DNA of 64,000 bases from CBDCUQ01 sp965222835 (GTDB lineage Bacteria; Pseudomonadota; Alphaproteobacteria; Rhizobiales; Hyphomicrobiaceae). The stretch spans positions 372,001-436,000 of the forward strand of contig CBDCUQ010000003.1 of assembly GCA_965222835.1 (NCBI GenBank), given 5' to 3'. Position 1 is the first letter of the stretch. Each line of letters starts with the position of its first letter. The notes beneath the pieces were generated by a model. It was not told the DNA's origin. It saw only the letters and a program-made list of their open reading frames with translations, and did not search any database. A program made the translations under genes and the position numbers. This document shows positions 50,168 to 58,463 of the stretch, piece by piece.

Positions 50168-50827
50168 ATGTGCTTTTCCGCGACCGCAAGCTTTGTGACG
50201 GCCGCCGTCACCGGCGCCGCCGGAATAACTGCCGTCGTCCGCTCGCACGACGCGCGCGACATGCCGTTGGCATCCGTGCCAGTTTTTTTTGCCATTCAGC
50301 AGGTGCTTGAAGGGGCACTCTGGCTGACGCTTCCCATTGCGCCTGATAGCGCGCGGGCGTCGCTGTTGACCGATGGGTTCTTATTGGTCGCGCTCGTGTT
50401 CTGGCCGGCCTTTGCACCTTTTGTGGCCTGGCTTGTTGAACCCAACGCGGGACGCGCGCGGCTCATTCTCATTCCCCTTGGGGTCGGCTGGTGTGTGGCC
50501 GGCTACCTTTTTTGGCTCTTGGCCACCGGTGAGCACGGCGCAAGCATTATCGATGGACACATCGTGTATGCGAACAATCCCGGCGCGCCCTTCTGGATTG
50601 GAGTCCTTTATCTCATTGCAACCGCGGGGGCGCCCGCTCTTTCTTCGCACCGCGCCGTGCAAATCCTGGCCGGTCTCGTGCTCCTGGGTTCCGTCGTTGC
50701 GTATGCGGTCTATACGGATGCCTTCGTCTCCGTGTGGTGTTTCTTCGCCGCTGCGGCGAGCGGCGTCATTCTCATCCATTTCGAGCGTGTGCGTGCGGCG
50801 CGCCAGGCTGTTGCCGCAGGAGAGTAG
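50168..50827 (+). CDS. DUF6629-like multi-pass membrane protein
   Basis: A 219-aa membrane protein with about seven hydrophobic helices. The start MCFSATASFVTAAV is the signature of the DUF6629 group. Other parts are FFAIQQVLEGALWL, WPAFAPFVAWLVEP and the C-terminal VWCFFAAAASGVILIHF. The family has no known function. The ATG at 50168 starts the signature exactly. It precedes the nupC-like gene by about 100 bases on the same strand. Confidence 0.75.
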   Translation: MCFSATASFVTAAVTGAAGITAVVRSHDARDMPLASVPVFFAIQQVLEGALWLTLPIAPDSARASLLTDGFLLVALVFWPAFAPFVAWLVEPNAGRARLILIPLGVGWCVAGYLFWLLATGEHGASIIDGHIVYANNPGAPFWIGVLYLIATAGAPALSSHRAVQILAGLVLLGSVVAYAVYTDAFVSVWCFFAAAASGVILIHFERVRAARQAVAAGE

Positions 50828-50926
50828 TCTGCTTCCCTTTACACGCGTCGTGCGCGCCGCAGCGCTTTGACATTGGCGCGGACCGCTCTATGTCGTAGCG
50901 GGGCGGTGTCAGGGGGAGGTCTCACG

Positions 50927-52342
50927 ATGATCGAACAGTTTCAAGGCGTCATTGGCCTCATTGCCATACCGCTGATTGCTGTCGTGTTTTCGGAGAACAG
51001 GCCGGCCGTCAGCTCGATGCGCGCGGTTCGTCTGGTCATCGTCGGGCTCTTTATCCAAGCCGCCCTCGCGGGACTGCTTCTCAACGTCGACGCCCTGCGT
51101 GCCCTCTTCGACTGGCCGGGCCGCGCGGTCGCGGCCCTCCAGGAGGCAACACTTGAGGGTGTCCGGTTGGTGTTCGGGTATCTCGCCGGAGGCCCCGCCC
51201 CCTTCACCACCACCGAGCCCAGGAACGGTTTCATTCTGGCGTTTCAGGCGCTGCCACTCATTCTGTTGATGAGTGTTCTGTCGAAGCTTTATTATCATTG
51301 GGGCCTTCTGCAACGTGTCGTGCGCGGGTTTGCCTTTGCGCTTGAACGCTCGCTCGGTGTGGGTGGACCGGTGGCGACGGGGGCGTCTGCCAATATCTTT
51401 GTTGGCATGGTGGAAGCACCGCTACTGATCCGCCCGTACCTCGCGCGCATGAGCCGCGCGGATCTTTTCGCAACGATGACGGTCGGCATGTCGACCATTG
51501 CTGGGACAGTGCTCGCCCTTTACGCCAGCATTCTCAAAGATGCCGTGCCCGGCGTGGCCGGCCATCTCATTGTTGCCTCCGTGATGAGCGTACCGGCCGC
51601 TCTCGTCTTGTCGTACTTGATGGTGCCGGAGGCGGATCGAACGTCTACGAAAACAGAATCCCCCTTCCCCTCGTGGGGAGGGGTTGGGGGTGGGGGGACC
51701 GCACAAGCGTTGTCATCTCCCTCTGAATCGATGTCCGCAACTCTCCAGTCCCAAACCGAAGACCTACGCCCGCCTCTTCACCCCACCCCTGGCCCCTCCC
51801 CATCAAGGGGAGGGGAATTGGACGAGGCGCCGCGCTCCAGTATGGACGCGATTGCGCAAGGGACATACGACGGCGTCAAGCTCCTTGCCAATGTCACGGC
51901 CACACTGATCGTCGCAGTGGCGCTTGTGGCTTTGGTCAATATGATCCTTGCTGCCGTGGCCGCGCAGTTCGGGGTCGACCTGTCGCTTCAGCGCATTCTC
52001 GGCTGGCTGTTGGCGCCGCTAGCCTTTGCCATCGGCATTCCCTGGTCAGAAGCCGGGACGGCGGGCAGCCTTCTGGGCGTCAAGACAATCCTCAACGAGC
52101 TGATCGCTTATCTGCAATTGGCGGGGCTACCGGATGATGCGCTTTCCGAACGCTCGCGGCTTATTCTGACCTATGCGCTCTGCGGGTTCGCCAATCTCGG
52201 CAGTCTCGGCATCATGCTTGGCGGGCTGATTGCCATGGCGCCTGCGCGGCGCGCCGACATCGTCTCGCTGGGCGCGCGCACCGTCGTCTCCGGCACGCTT
52301 GCCGCGCTGATGACGGCGGCAGTGGTGGGGCTCGTTACGTAG
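50927..52342 (+). CDS. Concentrative nucleoside transporter (NupC/CNT family) interrupted by an in-frame palindrome
   Basis: A 471-aa sodium- or proton-driven nucleoside uptake protein with about ten helices. Core motifs include GMVEAPLLIRPYLARMSRADLFATMTVGMSTIAGT and the C-terminal GAS-like SLLGVKTILNELIAYLQL, with CGFANLGSLGIMLGGL. The family is usually 400-430 aa; here about 52 extra residues (245-297, SPFPSWGGVGG, PTPGPSPSRGGELDEAP) sit in a loop before MDAIAQGTYDGVKL. They come from a 155-bp inverted-repeat element. The insert is in frame and in a loop, so the protein may still work. The ATG at 50927 has GGGGGAGG 8 bases upstream. Confidence 0.88.
   Translation: MIEQFQGVIGLIAIPLIAVVFSENRPAVSSMRAVRLVIVGLFIQAALAGLLLNVDALRALFDWPGRAVAALQEATLEGVRLVFGYLAGGPAPFTTTEPRNGFILAFQALPLILLMSVLSKLYYHWGLLQRVVRGFAFALERSLGVGGPVATGASANIFVGMVEAPLLIRPYLARMSRADLFATMTVGMSTIAGTVLALYASILKDAVPGVAGHLIVASVMSVPAALVLSYLMVPEADRTSTKTESPFPSWGGVGGGGTAQALSSPSESMSATLQSQTEDLRPPLHPTPGPSPSRGGELDEAPRSSMDAIAQGTYDGVKLLANVTATLIVAVALVALVNMILAAVAAQFGVDLSLQRILGWLLAPLAFAIGIPWSEAGTAGSLLGVKTILNELIAYLQLAGLPDDALSERSRLILTYALCGFANLGSLGIMLGGLIAMAPARRADIVSLGARTVVSGTLAALMTAAVVGLVT
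51661..51815. repeat. Palindromic repeat element inside nupC
   Basis: Two 35-base arms in inverted orientation (51661-51695 and 51781-51815), differing at only a few positions, each with an internal CCCCT/AGGGG palindrome. The pair encloses about 85 bases. The encoded residues include GPSPSRGGE, and the opposite strand reads PHPQPLPTRGRG, both typical of dispersed palindromes found inside genes of some proteobacteria. Confidence 0.8.
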
Positions 52343-52359
52343 CGCCGATGTAATTTAGG

Positions 52360-52713
52360 CTATGCGGCAGATCTGCCAGCCATTGCGCGCTGTTTGAGCT
52401 TGAAGGTGATAAGAGCGGTGTGGCGCTTCAATACCTTGTCTAAGGCCTTAGCCCGACTGGTGGATTGAGCCGTCCTCGAAACGAACTCAGATGCAATTGA
52501 TACAGCTTCAGCTTGCCCTACTTTCTCATCGTCAACTAATGCCTCAAAGAGAGGCGTAAAGGCATCTTCGTCTCCAAGAGCCGCTTCAAGCTTGGATAGG
52601 TAGGATATGACAACAGCTTCATCAATCATACGTGGAGCCCGCTTCTTTCTTTTCTTGCGAGACGCAGACGCCACTTTTTTTGACTTCGGCTTGCTTGACT
52701 TCGATCTGGCCAT
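52360..52713 (-). CDS. Small basic-tailed protein, 117 aa
   Basis: A 117-aa protein. Residues 1-28 are almost all Lys, Arg and Ser (KSSKPKSKK, RKKRKKRAPR), a likely nucleic-acid or membrane contact. The rest is predicted helical (IDEAVVISYLSKLEAALGDED, AEAVSIASEFV, KALDKVLKRHTALITFKLKQ). No family is recognised. It lies 99 bases after the membrane ParA-like gene on the same strand and the two are probably one transcript. Base composition is AT-richer than the flanks. Confidence 0.55.
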   Translation of the reverse strand: MARSKSSKPKSKKVASASRKKRKKRAPRMIDEAVVISYLSKLEAALGDEDAFTPLFEALVDDEKVGQAEAVSIASEFVSRTAQSTSRAKALDKVLKRHTALITFKLKQRAMAGRSAA

Positions 52714-52812
52714 TAGAACTCCTCTGGCCGCAGTCTAAGCGAGTGCTCCCATACGCATCAAGTTTATACGACCTTAACTAACTAGAATTCATAGAAAAAC
52801 TGGTTTCAGACC

Positions 52813-54012
52813 TCAAATCCGACGGTCGATCTCATCTCCCAATCGATCAAAAGCCCTGCTCAGTTGCTGAGTAGCCAAGCTACCGCCACTTCTTCGGTAG
52901 GCGATTCTTTCTCCTGCCGCACGCCCTAATTCGGCTTTTTCCGGAATGAAACAGTTCAGAGGAAACGTGAGCGCAGCATTTGCAGGCGCTCTCATCGGCG
53001 GAGTTGCCATCCTCAACGCCTCGGTAATTGTATCGTCAAGGGTACGCAGTTGGTCCGCCTCATACTCCAGGAGCCGGCTCTCTTGCTCAACCCCCTCGCT
53101 TTCGGTTGCTAAGCGCTGCGTCATGTTCCCAAAAACACCCAGCAATTGAAGGTGCGGCCATATCGGCTGGTTCGTCGCAAGTTGATTCAGAAATCCACCA
53201 GTCGCCTCGACAGAGAGACCATCAAGAATTGTCGGCACGAGGACATGAGTGGCGGCACATAGCGCCTGCACGGCTGCAGTTGTGAGCCGTGGTGGAGCAT
53301 CGATGAGTATTATGTCGAAGGAATTCTGAATGTCCAAATCCAGAAGAGTACGTGCCAATGAATAACGCACATCGTCTCGCCTCTTGGCAATCAACCACTC
53401 CACCATTACGCGATTTTCGGTACTCGACAGAGTGTAGTATGAAGGCACGCATCTTGCCTTCTGGGTTCCGTCAACGCTGACTGCGATGTTTCTGAGCCAA
53501 GCACCGTCACGGCCATCGATAAGCTGAGCCGATTTGCTGGGATTGCCGTCCGCCTGAAGTTGCCCTTCATTCGTACGTTCTTCGGCGGAAAGAATATTGG
53601 CAGATAGGCTTCCCTGAAAGTCTAAGTCGATTGCCAGAATTTTTTTGGCCTTGTTCGAATCATAGTGGGCAATCAGGTTTGCTACCGTGGTCGTCTTACC
53701 AACTCCACCCTTTAGATTGGCAACAACAATTATTGGAATACTGTTTGCTAAACGCTGCTTGTAACGATCGGGCATCTCCTTATCGATTTTTGGCGCGAGC
53801 CAAAGTCCTGGGCTCGAGACATCAACGGCTCTTTCCGCCCGCCTAACGCGCCGCATGCCATCCAAGATTGCGAGCAATCGGGGCTTCAGCCATTGCCCAG
53901 CCCAGCCCAGCAACCCCAGAGCAATTGCTCCAGCAATGCCGAAAATCCATGTTTCAGGAATCGAAACAGTAACGGAACCGTCCCACGCGGTTCCTGTTGT
54001 TGCGCTCAACAT
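52813..54012 (-). CDS. Membrane-anchored ParA/MinD-like ATPase
   Basis: A 399-aa protein. A transmembrane helix at about residues 21-41 is followed by a basic stretch (MRRVRRAERAVD), then a ParA-type ATPase: deviant Walker A KGGVGKTT (101-108), LAIDLDFQGSLS, and the switch II region LIDAPPRLTTA. The C-terminal part has no recognised domain. ParA/MinD ATPases position DNA, protein complexes or polysaccharide machinery; a ParA with its own membrane anchor is uncommon and suggests a site fixed at the membrane. No ParB or parS-like partner is visible, only the small basic protein downstream. Codon and base use are AT-richer than neighbours, a sign of transfer. Confidence 0.8.
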   Translation of the reverse strand: MLSATTGTAWDGSVTVSIPETWIFGIAGAIALGLLGWAGQWLKPRLLAILDGMRRVRRAERAVDVSSPGLWLAPKIDKEMPDRYKQRLANSIPIIVVANLKGGVGKTTTVANLIAHYDSNKAKKILAIDLDFQGSLSANILSAEERTNEGQLQADGNPSKSAQLIDGRDGAWLRNIAVSVDGTQKARCVPSYYTLSSTENRVMVEWLIAKRRDDVRYSLARTLLDLDIQNSFDIILIDAPPRLTTAAVQALCAATHVLVPTILDGLSVEATGGFLNQLATNQPIWPHLQLLGVFGNMTQRLATESEGVEQESRLLEYEADQLRTLDDTITEALRMATPPMRAPANAALTFPLNCFIPEKAELGRAAGERIAYRRSGGSLATQQLSRAFDRLGDEIDRRI

Positions 54013-54115
54013 TATTCAAAATTCCCAAAATCAATACTCCCCGCTAGGAGCATAACTGGGGTTCGCAATATGTTGCAACGGCAATTAATTGGTATTTGAG
54101 AGAAACACTCCTGAA

Positions 54116-55648
54116 CTAGAGCGGAATGTTGTCGTGTTTTTTCCAGGGGTTTTCGAGGGTTTTGTTGCGCAGCATGTTGAGGGCCCGGCAGATGCGGCGG
54201 CGCGTGCCGTGCGGCAGGATCACCTCGTCGATGTAGCCGCGCTCGGCGGCGACAAACGGGTTGGCGAAGCGGCGCTGATACTCGTTGATGTGGGCTTGAA
54301 TCTTCTCGGGATCTTTGATGTCGGCACGATGAATGATTTCGGCCGCGCCCTTGGCGCCCATGACGGCAATTTCGGCGGACGGCCAGGCGTAATTGATGTC
54401 GCCGCGGATGTGCTTTGAGCTCATCACGTCATAGGCGCCACCGTAGGCTTTACGGGTGATGACTGTGATCTTGGGCACGGTTGCTTCCGTGTAGGCGAAC
54501 AAGAGCTTGGCGCCGTGCTTGATGAGGCCGCCGTACTCCTGCGCAGTACCTGGCAGGAACCCCGGCACGTCGACGAAGGTGACAATGGGAATCTCGAAAC
54601 AGTCGCAGAAGCGCACGAAGCGTGCGGCCTTGCGTGACGCATCGCTGTCGAGCACACCGGCCAGCACCATCGGCTGGTTGGCAACAATGCCGACGGTGCG
54701 CCCTTCCATACGCGCGAAGCCCGTGACGATGTTCTTGGCGAACGCCTCCTGAAGCTCGAAGAAGTCCCCCTCGTCCACGACCTTCTGGATCAGCTCCTTC
54801 ATGTCGTAGGGCTGGTTCGGATTGTCGGGAATGAGTGTGTCGAGCGAGCGGTCCTCGCGGTCTGCCGAATCTGTGACCGGCAATTCGGGGACACCCGACT
54901 TGTTGTTGGAGGGTAGGAAGTCCATAAGACGGCGCATCTGCAACAGTGTCTCGACGTCGTTCTCGTAGGAGCCGTCGGCCACCGAAGACTTTGAGGTGTG
55001 CACCTTGGCGCCGCCCAGCTCATCGGCCGTCACTGTCTCGTTCGTCACCGTCTTCACAACTTCCGGCCCCGTCACGAACATGTAGCTCGTATCTCGGACC
55101 ATAAAGATGAAGTCGGTCATGGCGGGCGAGTAAACATCGCCGCCGGCACAGGGGCCCATGATGATCGAAATCTGCGGAATGACGCCGGAGGCCAACACGT
55201 TGCGCGTAAAGACTTCGCCGTAGCCACCCAGCGCATCGACGCCCTCCTGAATGCGCGCACCACCCGCATCGAAAAGGCCGATGATCGGCGCCCGGTTCTT
55301 GAGCGCCATATCCTGGATTTTGGTCATCTTGCGCGCGTGCATCTCGGACAGAGAGCCACCCATGACCGTGAAGTCCTTGGCGAATACATAGACGACACGA
55401 CCGTTGACGGTGCCCCAGCCGGTGACCACGCCGTCGCCCGGGACCTTGCTCCGCTCCATCCCGAATTCGGTACAGCGATGCTCGACGTAGGTGTCAAACT
55501 CCTCGAAGGAGTTCTCGTCCATCAGAAGCTCGATGCGCTCGCGAGCTGTGAGCTTGCCGCGCTTGTGCTGGGCGTCGATGCGGGCAATGCCACCACCAAG
55601 ATGGGCGTTCTCACGCCGCTTCTCCAGCTCTTCGATCACTTCTTTCAT
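54116..55648 (-). CDS. pccB: Propionyl-CoA carboxylase beta (carboxyltransferase) subunit
   Basis: A 510-aa biotin-dependent carboxyltransferase subunit. It transfers CO2 from carboxybiotin to propionyl-CoA to give methylmalonyl-CoA. Recognised parts: RIDAQHKRGKLTARERI, EFDTYVEHRC, GGARIQEGVDALGGYGEV, GPCAGGDVYSPAMTDFIFMV, and the C-terminal FVDVPGFLPGTAQEYGG with VITRKAYGGAYDVMSSKH. Length matches PccB. The alpha (biotin) subunit gene is not in the window. It pairs functionally with prpE at 35051. Monocistronic here. Confidence 0.93.
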   Translation of the reverse strand: MKEVIEELEKRRENAHLGGGIARIDAQHKRGKLTARERIELLMDENSFEEFDTYVEHRCTEFGMERSKVPGDGVVTGWGTVNGRVVYVFAKDFTVMGGSLSEMHARKMTKIQDMALKNRAPIIGLFDAGGARIQEGVDALGGYGEVFTRNVLASGVIPQISIIMGPCAGGDVYSPAMTDFIFMVRDTSYMFVTGPEVVKTVTNETVTADELGGAKVHTSKSSVADGSYENDVETLLQMRRLMDFLPSNNKSGVPELPVTDSADREDRSLDTLIPDNPNQPYDMKELIQKVVDEGDFFELQEAFAKNIVTGFARMEGRTVGIVANQPMVLAGVLDSDASRKAARFVRFCDCFEIPIVTFVDVPGFLPGTAQEYGGLIKHGAKLLFAYTEATVPKITVITRKAYGGAYDVMSSKHIRGDINYAWPSAEIAVMGAKGAAEIIHRADIKDPEKIQAHINEYQRRFANPFVAAERGYIDEVILPHGTRRRICRALNMLRNKTLENPWKKHDNIPL

Positions 55649-55774
55649 GGACTGCGTTTCCCCGTCGGCGATTGCGAAGGGCCAGACCGGCAGGATCTGA
55701 CCCCGCTGTCATGCGATTGTCGTCGACCCAATAGCACGGGATTTTTGCGCCGCAAACGCCTGTTGGTGCGGCAG

Positions 55775-55831
55775 GCTGGCCTTTTTCACGGGGACCACGG
55801 GATGCGCGTGCGAGAGGGCAAAAAGGCCAGC
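55775..55831 (-). terminator. Inverted repeat just past gatB
   Basis: Perfect 12-bp arms, GCTGGCCTTTTT and AAAAAGGCCAGC, with a 33-base loop, starting 3 bases after the gatB stop. The T5/A5 inside the stem is compatible with a terminator but the loop is long. Confidence 0.4.
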
Positions 55832-55833
55832 GC

Positions 55834-57312
55834 TCAGAGGCCGAGCTTCTTCTTAAGCATATCGCTGACGGCGGCTGGATTGGCCTTGCCGCCGGACGCC
55901 TTCATGACTTGGCCGACGAACCAGCCGAGCATGTTGGGCTTGGCCTTCGCCTGCTCCACCTTGTCGGGGTTGGCGGCCAGGATCTCATCCACCGCCTTTT
56001 CAATGGCACCCGTGTCGGTCACCTGTTTCATGCCGCGGGCTTCGACGATCTGGGCGGGATCGCCCCCTTCGGTCCAGAGGATCTCGAATAGGTCTTTGGC
56101 GATCTTTCCGGAGATGGTGCCGTCGGTGATGAGCCCCACGAGACTGCCGAGTTGCTTGGCCGAAACGGGTGAGGTGGTGACGTCCTTGCCTTCCTTGTTG
56201 AGGCGGCCGAACAATTCATTGATGACCCAGTTGGCGGCAAGCTTTCCGTCGCGGCCCTTCGCAACAGCCTCGAAATAGTCGGCGCTTTCGCGCTCGGCAA
56301 CGAGGACGGCCGCGTCATACGCTGAAAGGCCGTACTCTTTCATGAAGCGTGTCCGCTTTTCATCGGGCAGCTCGGGCAGATCCTTCTTCAGGCTGTCAAC
56401 ATAGGCCTCCGTGAATTCCAGCGGCAAAAGATCGGGATCGGGAAAATAGCGGTAGTCGTGCGCCTCTTCCTTGGAGCGCATGCTCCGCGTTTCCCCCTTC
56501 GCGGAATCGAACAGCCGCGTTTCCTGATCGATGGTACCGCCGTCCTCGATGATGTCGATCTGACGGCGGGCCTCAGCTTCGATGGCCTGACCGATGAAGC
56601 GAATGGAGTTGACGTTCTTAATCTCGCAACGCGTGCCGAGCTCGCCGCCGGGCTTCCTCACCGACACGTTGACGTCGGCACGCAGGTTGCCCTTTTCCAT
56701 GTCGCCGTCGCAGGTGCCGAGATAGCGCATGATGGTGCGCAATTTCGAAACATAGGCCTGCGCCTCTTTGGCCGATCGCATATCCGGCTTGGAGACAATT
56801 TCCATCAGCGCTACGCCGGATCGGTTCAAATCTACGTAGCTGTATTCCGGGTGCTGGTCGTGGATGGATTTTCCGGCATCCTGTTCGAGATGCAGCCGCT
56901 CGATACCGACGGTCTTGGTTTCACCGTCCGTCTCTATCTCGACGGCGCCTTCGCCCACTACGGGCTGTTTGTACTGGCTAATCTGATAGCCCTGCGGCAG
57001 GTCGGGGTAGAAATAATTTTTGCGATCGAACACGCTCTTGAGATTGATGTTGGCCTTAAGGCCAAGCCCCGTGCGGATCGCCTGATTGACGCATTCCTCG
57101 TTGATGACGGGCAGCATGCCGGGCATGGCGGCATCTACGAGAGAAACGTGGCTATTCGGGTCGGCGCCAAACGATGTGTCGGAGCCGGAGAACAGTTTCG
57201 AGTTGGACGCCACCTGGGCGTGCACCTCCAGGCCGATCACCAGTTCCCAATCGCCGGTGGCGCCGTGCATGAGATCTTTGGATTTCTTTTGAGTCTGGGT
57301 CGCAGCAGGCAT
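55834..57312 (-). CDS. gatB: Aspartyl/glutamyl-tRNA amidotransferase subunit B
   Basis: A 492-aa GatB, the kinase-like subunit of the GatCAB complex that converts Glu-tRNA(Gln) or Asp-tRNA(Asn) to the amidated form. It has GLEVHAQV at the N-terminus, the RKNYFYPDLPQGYQISQY motif, IERLHLEQDAGKS, VDLNRSGVALMEIVS, and HDYRYFPDPDL before the C-terminal YqeY-like tail (AANWVINELFG). The ATG has a full AAGGAGATG site. gatA and gatC are not in this window. It is divergent from the CDF gene. Confidence 0.96.
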   Translation of the reverse strand: MPAATQTQKKSKDLMHGATGDWELVIGLEVHAQVASNSKLFSGSDTSFGADPNSHVSLVDAAMPGMLPVINEECVNQAIRTGLGLKANINLKSVFDRKNYFYPDLPQGYQISQYKQPVVGEGAVEIETDGETKTVGIERLHLEQDAGKSIHDQHPEYSYVDLNRSGVALMEIVSKPDMRSAKEAQAYVSKLRTIMRYLGTCDGDMEKGNLRADVNVSVRKPGGELGTRCEIKNVNSIRFIGQAIEAEARRQIDIIEDGGTIDQETRLFDSAKGETRSMRSKEEAHDYRYFPDPDLLPLEFTEAYVDSLKKDLPELPDEKRTRFMKEYGLSAYDAAVLVAERESADYFEAVAKGRDGKLAANWVINELFGRLNKEGKDVTTSPVSAKQLGSLVGLITDGTISGKIAKDLFEILWTEGGDPAQIVEARGMKQVTDTGAIEKAVDEILAANPDKVEQAKAKPNMLGWFVGQVMKASGGKANPAAVSDMLKKKLGL

Positions 57313-57455
57313 TTACATCTCCTTGGCCGGGCCCCTCGTTATCCCAGCCTTTCCGTCTCTGCAATCCCCGCTTCCCGGACCAAATCGCAATCAAGCCCTT
57401 GAATTGTCCGGATGATGCGGTCTAACGAGGCTCAACAGGCTGAGAACACGTTGCG

Positions 57456-58463
57456 ATGCCCGATCCAGCGCATGTGAAAGACCATGATCACCATGGTCCT
57501 GGCCCGTCCGCGGCCGGGGGGACTAGGTGCGGGCATGATCTTGGGCACGCACTTGGTGCGGGGTTGGGTCACGGCCATCACCATGCTCCCAAGGATTTCG
57601 GCCGGGCGTTCGCCATCGGCGTTTCTTTGAATGTGGCCTTCGTTGTTGTGGAGGCGATCTTTGGATTCCTCGCCAATTCGATGGCGCTCCTCGCCGATGC
57701 GGGTCACAATCTGTCCGATGTGTTCGGTCTTCTGATTGCCTGGGGCGCCAGCGTTCTTCACGGACGTGCACCGAGCACGCGCTTTACTTATGGCCTGCGA
57801 TCAACATCGATCCTTGCGGCGTTGGTCAACGCGATTGTTCTCCTGATTGCGGTCGGCGCCATTGCCATCGAGGCGATCCAACGGTTCGGTGCGCCCGAGC
57901 CTGTCGGCGGTATGACCATCATCATCGTTGCCGCAATCGGCGTCGTCATAAACGCGGTGACGGCGTGGCTCTTTGTGCGCGGGGCCGAAGGCGATCTCAA
58001 TATCCGCGGCGCCTATCTTCATATGGCGGCCGATGCCGCCGTTTCGCTCGGTGTCGTCGTGGCCGGGATCGCCATTCTTCTGACGGGATGGCGCTGGATC
58101 GATCCGGCCGTCAGTCTCATTATCGCCGGCGTCATCGTTTGGGGCACCTGGGGGCTCCTGCGCGACAGCACGAACCTCGCGATGCATGGTGTACCGGCCG
58201 GCATCGATCCCGTTGAGGTGCGCGGATACCTCGAAACCCGTTCGGGCGTTGCGCGCATTCACGACCTGCACATTTGGCCGATCAGCACGACCGAGACGGC
58301 GCTCACCTGCCATCTGGTGATGCCCGACGGCTGCCCCGGTGATGATTTCCTGGCTGCCACCGCGGAAGAGCTAAGTGCCAAGTTCGGCATCGGACATGCG
58401 ACCTTGCAAATTGAGCGCGGGGATTCCGTCCCATGCTGTCTCGAGCCTGATCATGTGGTGTGA
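57456..58463 (+). CDS. Cation diffusion facilitator (zinc/cobalt/cadmium exporter)
   Basis: A 335-aa CDF family exporter with six transmembrane helices. A His-rich N-terminus (HVKDHDHHGPG, GLGHGHHH) precedes helix 1. Metal-binding positions are seen in helix 2 (LLADAGHNLSDVFG; Asp, His, Asp) and in helix 5 (HMAADAAVSLG; HxxxD). A cytoplasmic domain (VARIHDLHIWPIST) dimerises and binds zinc. It moves Zn(II) or similar out of the cytoplasm in exchange for protons. The following serine hydrolase gene starts right at its stop. Confidence 0.93.
   Translation: MPDPAHVKDHDHHGPGPSAAGGTRCGHDLGHALGAGLGHGHHHAPKDFGRAFAIGVSLNVAFVVVEAIFGFLANSMALLADAGHNLSDVFGLLIAWGASVLHGRAPSTRFTYGLRSTSILAALVNAIVLLIAVGAIAIEAIQRFGAPEPVGGMTIIIVAAIGVVINAVTAWLFVRGAEGDLNIRGAYLHMAADAAVSLGVVVAGIAILLTGWRWIDPAVSLIIAGVIVWGTWGLLRDSTNLAMHGVPAGIDPVEVRGYLETRSGVARIHDLHIWPISTTETALTCHLVMPDGCPGDDFLAATAEELSAKFGIGHATLQIERGDSVPCCLEPDHVV

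Noticed and set aside
52360..54012. A plasmid-type parAB partition locus
   Set aside because: The ParA is membrane anchored, no ParB-like helix-turn-helix protein or parS repeats are visible, and the flanks are chromosomal genes.
54998..57402. Long plus-strand frames opposite pccB and gatB
   Set aside because: They mirror highly conserved genes on the other strand and have no family resemblance of their own.
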